Source: Panorpa germanica
Taxonomy: Eukaryota > Arthropoda > Insecta > Mecoptera > Panorpidae
Assembly: GCA_963678705.1 (NCBI GenBank)
Contig: OY783206.1
Coordinates: 10,985,807 to 11,049,806, forward strand
Direction of reading: 5' to 3'
DNA length: 64,000 bases
Positions 13,654 through 25,804 of the stretch are shown one piece after another. The notes below the pieces were generated by a model. That model saw nothing but the letters and a program-made list of their open reading frames with translations. It was not told the origin of the DNA and did not search any database. A program made the position numbers and the translations under genes. Position 1 is the first letter of the stretch. The number at the start of each line of letters is the position of its first letter.

Positions 13654-13909
13654 AAAATCCAACCTATTTTTTTTTTTTTTTTTAAATATAGTTTCTCGGG
13701 CTTCGTAGGCACGTAGCCTTTTATCGCCCCTAACATTATTCCGCTTCTTCTTATATATTATACCAAGACAACAAGAATGATCTATTCATGGCTACTGCAG
13801 TTATAAATTTCGGTTTCTCAATCAAAAAAGCGGTGTTAACAGGAAGCGTCTGCGAAGTCTGTAGCACCGCCCTTTGGAGTCCATTTCTTGTGATAAAATC
13901 CAACCTATT
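13654..13909 (-). mobile_element. Retroposed fragment with 15-bp target duplication
   Basis: A 226-bp insert (13669-13894) is flanked by direct repeats AAAATCCAACCTATT at 13654-13668 and 13895-13909. On the plus strand it starts with a long T run, which is a poly(A) tail of a minus-strand RNA. A poly(A) tail plus a 15-bp duplication is the signature of LINE-driven retroposition. The source RNA is not identified. The minus strand has no tRNA-like box B, so a 5'-truncated LINE or processed pseudogene 3' end is more likely than a SINE. Confidence 0.75.
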
Positions 13910-14049
13910 CCTTAACGCAGCAAACATAAAATTTAGATATTTGTCTGTTTTCGGTTAGCCAATATTTTTAATAAATAGTAGTAAGTAATCAAGATTTTTT
14001 TTCCTTGTTGGAAACCTTCGTTATATAATACTTCATGGGATACACAAAT

Positions 14050-14190
14050 GAGCTGTTAGTAGTAAATGGCGTATATAAAAGAGATGGAATATTTGCTACA
14101 TGTGGCGTAACATGTCTTGGAATGTTCTGTAATGTTGAATCCCTTTAATAATTAAAGTTATGGAAATTAAGACATGGTTCATAGGCCCAT
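14050..14190 (+). mobile_element. Internally deleted copy of TA-flanked element (family B)
   Basis: The segment contains TTGAATCCCTTTAATAATTA followed by GAAATTAAGACATGG and ends GGCCCAT then TA, matching the right end of the full elements at 27847 and 41793. The left terminus is missing or deleted. Confidence 0.55.
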
Positions 14191-14864
14191 TAAAACGGTT
14201 TATTTTAGGTTTAGCACTTTGCTCTCGTGAAGAAGGTAGTGTGTACATTACAAGCCATCACTTTGGTTTTCAAAAAAAACATGAAATAATGGAAATAGAA
14301 ATTATTAATAAAATCAAATAAGTTAAACTGTTTTTATAAAAGTACTCGTAATATTTCTGGATCTCCCTGTTTATATAAAAAGTTTGATTTTTTTTTATAT
14401 ACAAGTATATTGTATATTTTTCCTTTAATAAAACCTTTTTTTAGGTATACAACGACAAACAGTAATAATGGAATTATAAATAAATGAAAAATATAACTTA
14501 CATGAATTATTTACAAAACTAACAATCACCAAATATGTTTTTGTTGAAAATACGAAAGGATATTAATAACAATATATTTGTGACAAAACAGTGAGCAAAA
14601 GCATTGAGTTATATTTTCTGGATTTGGTTGTTATCAAGTTAAATTCATAAACATAATCATAAACTTATCAGACGAGGGTGTAGTACAGTGAGATGGACCT
14701 TCAACGCACTGCGTCTTCTTTTTAACATATGTTACTAATTCTCTCCTTTCGGATTAAATATTATGGTATTTTATTAGTAGAGGGGATACATTTACCGTAC
14801 AAGGCGACAAGATAATAATCTGTTTTTCCCCACATACCAAAGAAGTTATTGACTAGAGTTAAAG
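14191..14864. other. Intergenic, no gene seen
   Basis: AT-rich sequence with no recognisable gene or repeat. Confidence 0.5.
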
Positions 14865-15420
14865 TTCAAGTTCAAAGATATTTATTCGTCAAATGATATT
14901 ACAATAATCGATATTAATTACAATGTATCTTAATCTAACACATAGTGCCTGGCCTAAGCCTTAATCCGTATTGTCAATGTTCTGAGTTGATGTCTTATAT
15001 AATATTGTCTTGTGTGTTTGTGTAGGGAAACGTGTTTAAAAAACCTTACTTTGCTATGGTGGATATTTTACATATGGAGAAGCACGTTCTGCAGTATGCT
15101 CATAGGGTGTTGTGTCCTTCGGTAGTCTGTATTTGATCTTGAAGGGTAGGCTGTCGTGTGTGTATTGTCCAAGATGCTGTATTAATGGGTTATCGTGATT
15201 TTTTAAGGTGTTGTAAAATTTTTCTGTTTGCTGCTTTATTTATAATTGCATTATAAATTAATTTTTTGTTGTGTGTGTTTAGTCCGCTATCTTTCTTTAG
15301 GAGTCCGTATAGTGCCCCAATGGCTTGATTTGCTTTATTATTGACTAGAAACTTCAAAGTTAAGCTTATAAGGAATGAAATCATACAACATCTTTCAATT
15401 TACTTTTATATAAATTAGTG
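14865..15420 (-). mobile_element. Non-LTR retrotransposon 3' end (decayed)
   Basis: A minus-strand frame (15190-15384) contains KANQAIGALYGLLKKDSGLN then NKKLIYNAII, the thumb-side region just after the RT core in jockey/CR1-like elements. A second frame continues with HDNPLIQHLGQYTHDSLPFK, typical of the polyprotein end. The 3' UTR ends near 14865 with an imperfect TTGAACTTGAAC tail and an AATAAA just before it. Stops and a frameshift make it non-functional. Confidence 0.65.
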
Positions 15421-16844
15421 ACATCTTTATTTTAGGTCCAGAGTTTTTCCCTCGCCCTCTTACAATTTTAAGTGTTCTCTCAAAGTGTTAAATACAAGCA
15501 ACTCAAATTTCTTTGGTATTAATGTAATTTCGTTAACATTAATGTCTTACGATATGCAAATTTAGTTTTAAATCGGCCATAAAATAAAGTGTAAATAAAT
15601 TCAACTGAGTTTAAATTGGGTATTTTCCTATTTCATTACGAAACGTATTTTAGTTGTGATGCCTCATAACTCACTTCTCCTTGCTTCTCAAGTAATAAAG
15701 ACGTCTGGCTTAGAAGTGGTAGATACAGCCTTTTACCCTTCACCGTTCGCTCGTTGAATCGTTCATCCGTTCAATGTTGTAGCAACATAACTGCGTAACG
15801 GCATAACGGCGTAAACCTCCGAACGAAATTACTACGTGTTTCTTTCACCATCTATCCATCTTCTATAAAATATTTCTTTAGCTCACGGTTACGAAAATAA
15901 AAGCTAATCGCTCTAACAAATTTTACAGAAATTGACGGACTTAAGAAACAAAAACGAGATACGCAGACAAGGTCAAGGCAGACAAACTGACCTCTACGCT
16001 TTAGTAGCTACTCTGCGGTTTGAATCTAATATGTAGTATCATCACATGTTACCTCACCCGCCCGCCATTTTAGTTTAAGTTTCAGATTCTTGGAATATGT
16101 GGTCACTCCAGACAAATATTTGTGATGAAACTTGTTCATTAAGAAACTTTATAGATACTGAGTGTTTTAAATGGAGCCCCACTTCTTTATTAGTGAGACA
16201 TTTTTGTTGTATATAACATTATGAGACAAGATCCCTACAAACAATTTGTCGTATCTTAGTAATCTCGTATCAGATGGCGGTTAGACAGTAGTTAGACAGT
16301 GTTCGGGAGGGCATATAATCTCTTACCACTACATAGACCATGTATATGTATTATAATCCACACAAACAAATAATAAAAGGGGTATGATTTATTTATACGA
16401 TTTCAAGAATATTAGTTTCGTGTTAGCCGAACATTTACGAAGATTCCGTCAATCTATGTCGTTTGGAGGTGTGATTATGTGGAAATCTGAGTAGAAGTGG
16501 TAGTACCACGACTTGCACCTCGGCAAACCTCGTTTGGATAATATTAGGAAGGCAATCAGAGAGAGTTCGGAGCGTTCCGGCCGGTTCAGACATGTTGTCC
16601 AAAGCTTCATGTAATGTCACACTAATGTCTAATAGGATTCCAATCACCATTCACTGTGATACGATTCGCATCTATTTTTGAATGGATAGGATTCTGATCA
16701 AAATTGTTTGCAGGAATATGAGATATGAACATTTCATACAAAATTCAACTGCATACTTTAATACTTATTTTAGTTTAGTTTAATACACCTACATACTTTA
16801 ATTTTAGATAATATGTTTAAATACAAACGTTCCAAAATAAAGTT
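15421..16844. other. Intergenic; unresolved coding-like patch at 16.4-16.7 kb
   Basis: No supported gene. 16435-16670 has higher GC than its surroundings and short open stretches on both strands. On the plus strand SMSFGGVIMW faintly recalls the GGGSVMVWGG region of Tc1-like transposases, but nothing else aligns, so it is left unclassified. Confidence 0.4.
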
Positions 16845-17167
16845 ATGCGAGAAATAGTTATTGCACCGTGGTATATCCGCAATGGCGACATACATAGAGA
16901 CCTGAAGATTAACACAGTCGGAGAAGAAATCAAATCTATAGCAGCGAAGCACGAGTTGAGACTTCGTAACCACGAAAACATCACCGTGACGCAAATGTTG
17001 CTTGATAGTAATGATGTTCGAAGACTTCGCTGGACTAAACCCTCGGACCTAGTAACCTAATCATGTAGAATTGTTCATTGGAGCAATCTCTACCACACCG
17101 TGTAATTATTGAAATGTAAGCCACTTGATGAATATATCTATAGTTGTAGTATTATTGAAAAAAAAAG
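16845..17167 (+). mobile_element. Jockey-like retrotransposon 3' end
   Basis: The plus-strand frame 16845-17057 gives VIAPWYIRNGDIHRDLKINT, then VGEEIKSIAAKHELRLRNHE and RRLRWTKPSDLVT before a stop. This is the characteristic C-terminus of arthropod jockey-like polyproteins (APWYVxNxxIHRDLxIxTVxEEI). A short 3' UTR follows and ends in an A9 tract at about 17159. The copy is 5'-truncated. The reading frame is intact over 71 codons, so the insertion may be fairly young. Confidence 0.8.
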
Positions 17168-18424
17168 AAGTAGAATTAGGAGGGGGAGTAAGCTCAAAAC
17201 GATAAAAAAAGCATATTTTCGATAATACTTTTTTACCACACAGTTAATATATAATTATTTCTATGATTACGATGAAGTTTTCATAAATAAATGTCAAGAA
17301 ATGATGCATTGACAGCGAATCTCCGTAGATGTCACAAAAAATAGTAACATTGTGGTAACATAACACTCATAACTAACTCATCACTGGATTTTCTGAAATC
17401 GAAAAACTAAAATGATTTCATTAATTGATAAGTTTTTGCAGATAACGCTGTCGATTTTTTCTTTTTATTGATTTTTCCATTTTTTGCAGCACTTAAAAGT
17501 CAAAATACCGATTTTTCATGAAATAAATCTGAAACTTTGTTATTTTAAAATACGTTAAAATTATTAAATTAAAAAAAAACTCGAAAGCGTTACCTCGGCA
17601 CTTATGTAAAGAAAGAGTGAGCAAAATTTCTAAAGAATCGGTGCAGTAAATTTTGAACTAGAGAGGGCACCGACTCTGAATAAGTTATCTGTGATGAAAA
17701 CGCATTTAAAAGTTTCAAAGTAAGAAAAACCAGACCAGAGAAGTAAAAAGTTAAAGCTATATATCTCCAACAGTTTTACTCCAATCGATTTCAAATTTTT
17801 ACACAATAAACTTAATATGTTGTACATTAATATAAATAAATAAAAAACAAATAATAAAAAAGTTGAAACCTTATCCATAACAGCCCCCCCCCCCCCATTT
17901 CGGCAAAGCCGACAGATTTATTCTCGTACTTTCATGCCTTTCAAACATTCGTTAAATCAAAGAAAGGTTATGAGGACTTCACTGTCTGATTTATAGAACG
18001 GGTGCAATAAGAATGGAAACGTGAGAGATAACCATAGAGCTAGATATAGCGGCTAAAGCAGAGAACTTGTGGCGGGTAGAAGAAGAGAGGGATTACAGAT
18101 TCAAGAGCAGCTTAAAGTTTTCGACAAAATGCATCTTCCGTGCTTGGTGCAGTCGTAGAGATAGCAGAGTATGCAACGTGTCACGTGTGCTGCGTCCATG
18201 TTAAATTAGAAATGAATCCCTTTACAAATATTCCAGCCCGTTGAAGAACTTACACAATATTTTATAACAAAATGGTGATAATGTATTTATGAATTCATTG
18301 AATATTTGTATGGGATTACTGTAAGTAATGCATGAAGTATTTCAAATCTTAAATTTGCTTACTGTTGTGTATTTAATATGTTTTATAAATTAAAGAAATT
18401 GTATTTAATAGTCTTGACCGAGCA
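17168..18424. other. Intergenic; C13 tract
   Basis: No gene. A run of 13 C lies at 17884-17896. 17440-17870 is AT-rich with long T runs and no recognised motif. Confidence 0.5.
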
Positions 18425-18545
18425 CAAGTTTAAGGCCCCATCACCCACTCTGTTTTGACCAACTTTCAGTATTACTTTTATTTACGATTACTTCGGTACT
18501 GAGAATTAGAATTTGTAATATGTAAAGAAGTTCTATTTTCAAACT
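18425..18545 (+). repeat. Dispersed repeat family H, copy 1
   Basis: AAGGCCCCATCACCCACTCT followed by TGACCAA and TTCGGTACTGAGAATTAGAA matches 29990-30110 in the first transporter gene at moderate identity. No coding content; class unknown. Confidence 0.4.
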
Positions 18546-18599
18546 TTGTCAAATATTTTTAAAATGTAAAATCGTTCAAAAAAGACTCACTTTAATGTA

Positions 18600-18800
18600 G
18601 CATCTAAATAAATATATAGCATATAACACATCACTCGTAGGTTGATGTAGGATGACAAATGGCGCTACTATTGGCAAATCCATATGATGATTAGATGGTA
18701 CTAACCTTCAAATGATATGTGTTAAAACTTCATGAGATTTCGACCATTAGTTTATTAGTTACAGTAGATTTAGTGACGCTACTTTTGAAATTTTTAAAAC
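18600..18800 (-). repeat. Dispersed repeat family F, copy 2
   Basis: Reverse complement match to 8500-8705: on the minus strand it reads CATATCATTTGAAGGTTAGT then CATATGGATTTGCCAATAGT. Orientation is opposite to copy 1. Confidence 0.5.
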
Positions 18801-18844
18801 AATTGAAAAATCTGAATTTCGTTATTGATAAAATATTTTATCTA

Positions 18845-18925
18845 TTAATTTAATGTGTGTGTCATTAGAGTTTACATTCTTTTGATCTAACGTCATGTAT
18901 TTACATCTTATTACCAAATTATTTT
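18845..18925 (-). repeat. Family A-like 3' UTR fragment
   Basis: TTTAATGTGTGTGTCATTAG then TTTACATTCTTTTG resembles the family A 3' box and is closest to the degenerate copy at 4.88 kb. It directly abuts the poly(A) end of the RNase H-bearing element, which may have inserted into it. Confidence 0.4.
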
Positions 18926-19870
18926 TTTTTTTATATTTATTTTCTTCTTTGCTTTGACTTTCTTTAGTCATAGCCACCATCAAATAATTTTTTAACATCT
19001 TTTATAATTTATAATTCAATTTTACACATTTCTAAATATTTCAATAATTCACTAATTAATTTTGAATCACTTAACAAAAATTTAGTATTAACAGGAAAAG
19101 TTTTAATCACATCTAATATACCACTATTCAATTTTGATCTTTCTAAACTATAATTTATGCATTCAAATATAATATGATCCAAAGTTCCTTCTTCACCACA
19201 TTGACATCTATCGTCAGATTTAATATTAATTTTGTACAGATGAGCTGGAGTTTTGCAATGATTACTTTTGATTCTGATTATAGTTGATATAATTTTGCGG
19301 GACTTATTTCTAAACCATCTCTTCTTACTTAAATTTGGATGCAACATATAATAATCTCTTCCTTTTAACTGACTTTTGTTAATGAAATCTGTGTTTCTTA
19401 AATTGAAGTTAAATTTTTTGATTATATTAAAAATTTCATATGAAGGTAATTTCACTCTCATCTCAATTTCCAAATTTATTGATTCCTTTGCCAATTTATC
19501 CGCAATTTCGTTTCCTCTTATTCCACAATGTCCTGGTATCCACATAAATTTTATGGTATTATTCCTATTTATTATATTGAAATACATCTCCTTAATTTTG
19601 CATGTTGAAATATTATTATTTGATTTGTTATCATTTGAATTTAAATTTTTTAAAACACTTAAAGAATCCGTTATTATTATAATTTTATTGTTGTTGATAT
19701 TTTCATTAATTTCCAATGCTTTTAATAATGCTAATTTTTCTCCAGTGTAAGAGCAAACTTTGTTATTTAATTTAAATTTATAATATCTTAAATTTATCTG
19801 TTCATATATAGCAAATCCTGCTTCATTTCTTTCTAAATCAATGGATTAACCAAATTAAATTTAAAACTTT
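18926..19870 (-). mobile_element. RNase H-type non-LTR element, 3' half (copy 2)
   Basis: The minus-strand frame 19009-19716 (235 aa) carries an RNase H domain: IIIITDSLSVLKNL with a catalytic Asp, and FMWIPGHCGIRGNEIADKLA with the GNExAD motif. A C-terminal cysteine/histidine motif follows (CQCGEEGTLDHIIFEC, spacing C-x-C-x7-H-x4-C). The frame stays open upstream to about 19850 (NEAGFAIYEQINL, YTGEKLALLKALE), so the first RNase H strand is present, but the catalytic start and all of the RT are missing. The 3' UTR and poly(A) end at about 18925. Known biology: this layout is typical of I/jockey-related non-LTR polyproteins. The long open frame and near match to the 4.0-kb copy suggest recent activity of the family. 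Confidence 0.85.
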
Positions 19871-20083
19871 TATAACATTTTTAATAATTCCAACAGCAAT
19901 GTTTGATTTTTATACTCTTGTCTCTATATCTTCTTGCTTCCTACTCGTCATTGTATCTCTTTAATTACTTAATTACTTACAATGCTCATTTTATAAAAAA
20001 GAACGGGATGTATGGAGTATGTTGTATGAAGAACGCGACCTTAAGCTTAGGTTAAAAAATATAGTGAACGAACTACTTCCAAC

Positions 20084-20535
20084 ATTTTTTTTTTTTTTTT
20101 TTAATATTTATTATTCTTAGTGCATCAACTTTAAATAGTTATTAGTACTTTCAAACAATATATACATTTTCTTTTTACAATTATTTAACATTACATAATT
20201 CTTTTAATAACTATACTTATACTATATTTTCACTTTACATTTTTATTTCTACAATTACTATAATTTCTTTAATAACTTCAATATTCATTTTTCCTTATAT
20301 CGGTTCATGAATTCTTATTTCTACAATAATTGCAATACGATATGATATAGGAATTGCCGCTACTGCGATGTATCTTTATTGCATTCCCTGCTTCTTCGAA
20401 TTTACTATTTTCCATATGTGTTCCGATTGTTTACTTTCTTTAATAATATCTATTTCTTCTTATAACCAAACCCAGAAAATATAACTCTGGTCCGGAGATC
20501 GAACCCGAAAACACAACAGTATAACGTTATAAGTT
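20084..20535 (-). mobile_element. SINE-like repeat, copy 1
   Basis: A T18 tract at about 20084 is the poly(A) end of a minus-strand element. It shares the full length of its body with 57780-58225. The minus-strand head contains GGGTTCGATCTCCGGACCAG, which fits a tRNA-type box B (GTTCGANTCC). A tRNA-like head plus an unrelated AT-rich body and A tail suggests a SINE, but box A is decayed in this copy. Confidence 0.6.
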
Positions 20536-21454
20536 ATTGACATGCAATATAAATTTATATAATTGTTAACTGCATACAGAGATTTCATTTTATTCTGTGT
20601 AAATGTGTGAAAGATTAGTTTAGGACACCTCTGATGGTAGGTATAGACACGGGTATAATTTTAAAAAATCCACAGACGTATTTAACAATACGTCAAAAAA
20701 TAAACATTCGCTTTAATTTTAATCTAACCAAAAATACATTGAAGACATTACATATTTCATTTTATAATACATATGTATATATTAAATATATATAATATGA
20801 TCTACGAAGGACTTTACGTTTCTCATTGTAATCCATATCCTGTTTGGAAGTGGTAGCTTCCAGTTTCAACTCCAGTCCTTCTCCAGGAATATCATAACTC
20901 AACAAAGCGACTGTCATAACAAATTATCCAAGTTGTAGCCGTCTCAAGTATGTAGTAGTAGTAGCCTAGTACCAGGCGCAAACGAAGCCAGCAACTCTTC
21001 ATGAAACGTGCATGGAAAGAGGTGAGTACAATACAGACAGTGCTTCGTTTGACGCCATCCTTGGTTGTTTTGTTTTATTACATACTCTCTTCTCTTCTCC
21101 TTCTTCTTCTTCTCTTGCAAGTTACAGAATCCATGTTTTGCTGGGATCATAACATGACATGCGAGCTGAGCTCGACACTTGCTACCTTTTCAGTACTTAA
21201 ACAGTACACAGAGTATGTGTTTGTTTGTATGACTACAACAAAATGTAAATAATTTTTAGGTATTACAATGAAAGTGTCACTCATGTTTATTACTCATATT
21301 AAAATGTTTAAAACACTTTAAATATTTTGTCTGACTGTAATTATTTTAAACAAATTATATTATTCGTTAAGACATTAAATTTATAATTGTGAAGTCTATT
21401 GTATGTGAAATATTTCTGTGTTGATTCATTTTAAAATATTTAAAACACAGAACG
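20536..21454. other. Intergenic, no gene seen
   Basis: No supported gene. A plus-strand 83-codon ORF at 21001-21252 lacks any recognisable motif. Confidence 0.5.
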
Positions 21455-21536
21455 TTGACACCGTACAATGATGCTGGACGATATAGTGCTGTGTCTTCGG
21501 GTTTGACACCCGGACCAGTCCTGCTTTATTTCTTTA
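21455..21536 (+). repeat. tRNA-like SINE head fragment
   Basis: ATGATGCTGGACGATATAGT followed by GCTGTGTCTTCGGGTTTGAC and ACCCGGACCAG parallels the head of the SINE-like repeats at 20.5 and 58.2 kb, here on the plus strand. It directly abuts a family A fragment, so either could have inserted next to the other. Confidence 0.4.
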
Positions 21537-22270
21537 TTTGTTTGTATTATTATTATTTTATTTTATGTTTTTGCCGTTAAACACTACATTCTTCCGCCTT
21601 ATTTTTATTAAATTACATTTCATTGTCAGGTTAATCATTCTTTCTAATTAAAAATAAACTTAAACACCAATACTTCTCTTTTCTTGTTACTTTCACCGTT
21701 CCTCTCTTTCATTCCTTCTTCTCTCTACCTCCACCATCCATCTCTTCCCTTCACTGCCTCCCTTCAATAACTTCTCTATCTTCTTTTCACTTTTTACTTT
21801 ATACTTGCGTGGATCATTAATATGCTCTAGAGATTCTATTGCTTTCCTACACCACTTGCAAATCTTTTCATCGCTAATTTCACAGTACTTCTTAAATTTA
21901 TAGTCTCTTTTTCCCCTATGTAATCCGATACCCCTCTGTCTCGTATCCTCTTATGTATTTCATTATATTTGCTACTACCAATTTTTGTCATTGTTGCTTG
22001 CTAACGATCTCTCTTTCTCTGCTCCTTAGCTCTTCTCTCACACTTCCTCTTTGTTCTCTCCTTCTCTCTATCTCTTATGTCGCCATTTAATTCCTTTCAA
22101 AGAACTTCTTTCAACTTTTTGTTCATCTCCTTCCACCCTCCCTCATATCCTCTTTCATTCTTTTCCTTAATATCACAAACTCTGCATTACTCATTGTCTA
22201 TTAGAATTTCATTCCCGTTCCCATTTCAGTCCCTTTTGACTTCTTCCATTGCCATATAACCTGGTGTGCA
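21537..22270 (-). mobile_element. Non-LTR retrotransposon fragment (family A)
   Basis: The minus strand reads ICKWCRKAIESLEHINDPRK, a decayed zinc-knuckle (C-x2-C ... H), then EKLLKGGSEGKRWMVEVERR, matching the tail of the 0.24-kb copy. The 3' UTR box is near 21560 (plus strand TTTTTGCCGTTAAACACTAC). It is the longest family A copy in the window, but it is broken by stops. Confidence 0.65.
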
Positions 22271-23910
22271 TAATCAAATATAAATTAGTATGTGCTTACA
22301 TAATCATAAATTTATTAGTCAAAACTGTTCACATAAATGAGGTCACGATACCATAAAACATGCCAACATAGTAGAAAGTCATCGGTCATTAATTAAATTG
22401 AATTAAAAAAGACAATAAAGACGTTGACACTTGACACTACAAGCTACTATATCTTAGATTTTGATAGGCAGATTATTTTCTTCTGGTTTTAACTCGTACA
22501 CATAAATAATTCATTTACATATGTGTGGTGGCTTTACGGTTTGCTATAGAATTAGTATCAAAAATTCTATCATCATTAGTATCAGTATCCAAGAACGGAA
22601 CCAGTTTTAAATGAAACATAAAGGTCTGCCTCCATTGTGTCAGCAACTGGGGTAGCTGAAGTTTTAAGAGCATGTTTAGAGATTGAAAGAGAAAGAAAAG
22701 TAGAAAGAGCACCGTTCACATTTCTGTAACTGTAAATAGAAAGTATGACAATATCATCTATATGTAACTAGTAGAACTAAATCACTAGTAAATCACCTTT
22801 CATCACATAATTTAATGTATAATTTAATATTTAACTTAAATATGTTTGATGGTAATATATGTAAGTTTCCTTAAGTTAATTACAACTTTTTAAATGTTTC
22901 AGCTTTTTAAATCAGCTGCTAAGTAAGATATAAATAATTAAAGCGCGCATATTTATCATAAGACCGATTTATAAAAGAAAACTCTCCCATATGTACGTAA
23001 TATTGTACTTAATATCAGACTATACTCTCTACATACGATTGTCATTTAATCCCTACCGTAATCGAAACACCTTTTTAAAGAATGTAGAGTATATGTAAAA
23101 GTACATATTTTCTTTATTTTTCATTATTTTAAAATATTATATAAATTATTTAATATTTGACACATACTATAATTGATGTACCACATGGCAGCTTGTTATA
23201 ATTTTTATATTAAATAATATTAAAGTTATAACATCTAAAATTGTATGAAACATTTATCAACAAGATGAGTCATACGGTGACAACACTTCTACACATATAG
23301 TCATGCATAACGTAGCAGCAGCGTAGCAGTCAGCGTAGCATCGTAGTAAAGTAGGTTAGGACGTTACAATCTACAGCATCTACGTGATCTACGTGCTACA
23401 AGAAGTACTCGTGTACTTGTGTGCTTAGAAAAAAGACACTGAATAATAATACAGTGGTCCAGTTCGACGTTGCTAATAAAAACGTAGACCTACGTTAACG
23501 TAGAAGTCCAAAAAAGCATTAATTAAGGTAGTTGTCGTTCTATTAACCTCATCGGTAGAATGTTATGAATACTTTGTTTTTATATTAGTTTGTAGTATAG
23601 AACAATATCATTTCTGCTATGAAAGTCTTAGTATAACAATTAAAAGTATAATTTGAAGAATTATTTACATAGGGAGCAATGAGAGTGAAATTCAAATATA
23701 TTTTATATGTAGTTACACCAGTATTTTTGTGTTTAAAAAAAATAAGAGATACCGTACGATTTTTTGAAAAGAAGAAGAGTTGATATAACAATAAAAGTCC
23801 ACTTGTACTACGCTTATGTAACACAACTTTTAAATCATATTCCTTTTTTAAATGTATTTAATGTTTGACTTCTACAATCGTCTTGCCTATTAAAATTATT
23901 TATAATATAC
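22271..23910. other. Intergenic, no gene seen
   Basis: AT-rich. A local cluster of GTAGCA and CTACGT words at 23310-23400 (AACGTAGCAGCAGCGTAGCA) is a short simple-repeat patch. Confidence 0.5.
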
Positions 23911-24150
23911 TAGCCAAGCCCGGCCACTCTTCACTGTGGTTCACTTTGATATAAAAGAATGGGAAGTTAAATAAGAAAAGAAAACACACACACACATACA
24001 AAACACACATGACGATTAACTGGAAAGAAACGAAAGAAATGAATTCAATTTTTGAAAACGCGCGCGTATTTAAATGGAACGTTATGTGAAAATTTCAAGT
24101 CAATCGATGGACAACTAAATCGATTTTTGCGAGTACTAACTTACGCAAAG
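23911..24150 (+). repeat. Dispersed repeat family D, copy 1
   Basis: It begins CTAGCCAAGCCCGGCCACTC then TTCACTTTGATATAAAAG, with an internal TTGAAAACGCGCGCGTATTT. The same elements occur on the minus strand at 30245-30440. The CTAGC...CCGGCCAC start is common among arthropod non-autonomous repeats, but the class cannot be fixed here. A (CA)n run lies inside it. Confidence 0.5.
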
Positions 24151-24299
24151 TTAATTTTTATATATTAAAATTATTATTTTTATTTGATATCTATAGATTA
24201 TTACAATATGTCCTGTTTAGAAGACATTCTGAGATAGGTATGTAAAAATGAAATGTCTTGCGCGGCCCGACTTATCCCTCAATTTCAATAGATCCTAGA

Positions 24300-24885
24300 T
24301 TCTGTTTAGTTGGTTAATAGTTTTTGAGGTACTTTATTTTTTAGTCTGCGTACTACCGAATTATTGGACATTAGACAGCTGGTCAAATTGTTTGGATTTT
24401 CAAGTATTCTCCCTTTGTATGCTTTGAGTCTAAGCACTGTTTCTTCATTAACTGTGGGTATATCCAGATCCGCATTCTAGACAATCGTTAGCATTTTAGA
24501 TTGGAATCTTTGAATTATTTCAATATTAGGGGTAGACGCAGTAACCCCATAGTTGAATACCATAGAGCAAGAGTATGTTTTCACTGCTCGGTTGTGAATT
24601 ACGTCCTATCAGCCAGTACATCTTCCGCAGTTGTGGCCTAGCTGCTTTCTCTTTGTGAATATATGCCTCTTCCAAGTAAGCCTCCAGTGTAAGTGTATTC
24701 CCAGGTACCTGACTTGGTCAGCCTGCGGTATATTGACATTGTCTAATGTGATACTTGGGCAGTTTCCCTGTCTAGTTATGAACGTGACATATATTGATAT
24801 TGCTTCGCTGGCCTTGATTCTCCAGTCCTTCATCCATGAAGATAGTTCGTCCAGGTGTTTCTGTAGTATAGTCGAATTTAGATTA
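24300..24885 (-). mobile_element. Jockey-like RT fragment (decayed)
   Basis: Minus-strand frames give LQKHLDELSSWMKDWRIKAS, then YVTFITRQGNCPSITLDNVN and VRYLGIHLHWRLTWKRHIFT: the end of the RT core and thumb of a jockey-like polyprotein. Further on, YGIQLWG, NIEIIQRFQSKML and DIPTVNEETVLRLKAY occur in shifted frames. At least two frameshifts and one deletion are visible. It resembles the fragments at 16.85 and 48.9 kb in family but covers a different part. Confidence 0.75.
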
Positions 24886-25804
24886 TAATATAATAAATAT
24901 TGTTAGGATATTTTATACAATATCTTCCGCAACATCATCATTTACGTTCACTATCAAACTCATTATATTTGCTGGTAAAACTGAAATTTTAAAAAGCTCT
25001 TTCCATAAAGCGTCACTTTCATTTATCCTTTATTGGCATGCACTCAACCAACACCACCTAGATACAAGGCTTAACAGCGTTTTGTCGAAAATGCTGTGAC
25101 GTCACGCATTGTAGTCTACTATTTACCAAACTAGCCTACCCTGTAGTTCAGTTATAGTATTAACTCAACACCATGTGTTCAGTTGACATGACACATTTTT
25201 AAGCCAACGTTTTTATTGTGTAATTTGCATTCATGCGTATGACAACTAGCACTCTACGATTTCAAATATTTATTGTCTAATTTTCATAATTGTATAATTT
25301 TTCCGACTTTCTCAGAATTCTTACAAACCACACCTTTTCACAAATATGACAGATATACGTTCTTCAATATCTTCTTCATTTGAAAACTATCCATTTAATA
25401 GGTTACCAAGCACAATCCGCCAAACACAGCTATGCAGCATTTACATACATTTTTCATTTGACATATGTGATATGTTTTTATTGGGGCGTTCGGGATGGGA
25501 TAATCAAATTCAAAATTATAACAGTATATTTACTAAATTATGATATAAATATAGAAATTAAATAAATTATACAATATAGTGATGCTGTTTAAATAATAGA
25601 ACGACTTACTAATTAAATAATTTTCAACTTTTTTATGAAATATATTTTAATGTCATTTTTAGTTTATATAGATTTCTTTTTACTCAACTATGATCAGATT
25701 TAGTCAAGAACTATGTGACATATCTTACTGAAAAAGATATATATGTAGTAAGATCGAAAATATGGTAAAACTGTCTTATTCTTAAACCATTATTATATTC
25801 AAAT
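24886..25804. promoter_or_regulatory. Upstream region of the first transporter gene
   Basis: No gene or clear repeat. This must hold the promoter of the transporter starting at 25805, but I could not identify a convincing core promoter or 5' UTR exon. Confidence 0.3.

Noticed and set aside
16435-16670. Possible Tc1-like transposase trace (SFGGVIMW)
   Set aside because: Only a short similarity to GGGSVMVW, no catalytic residues and no terminal repeats found.
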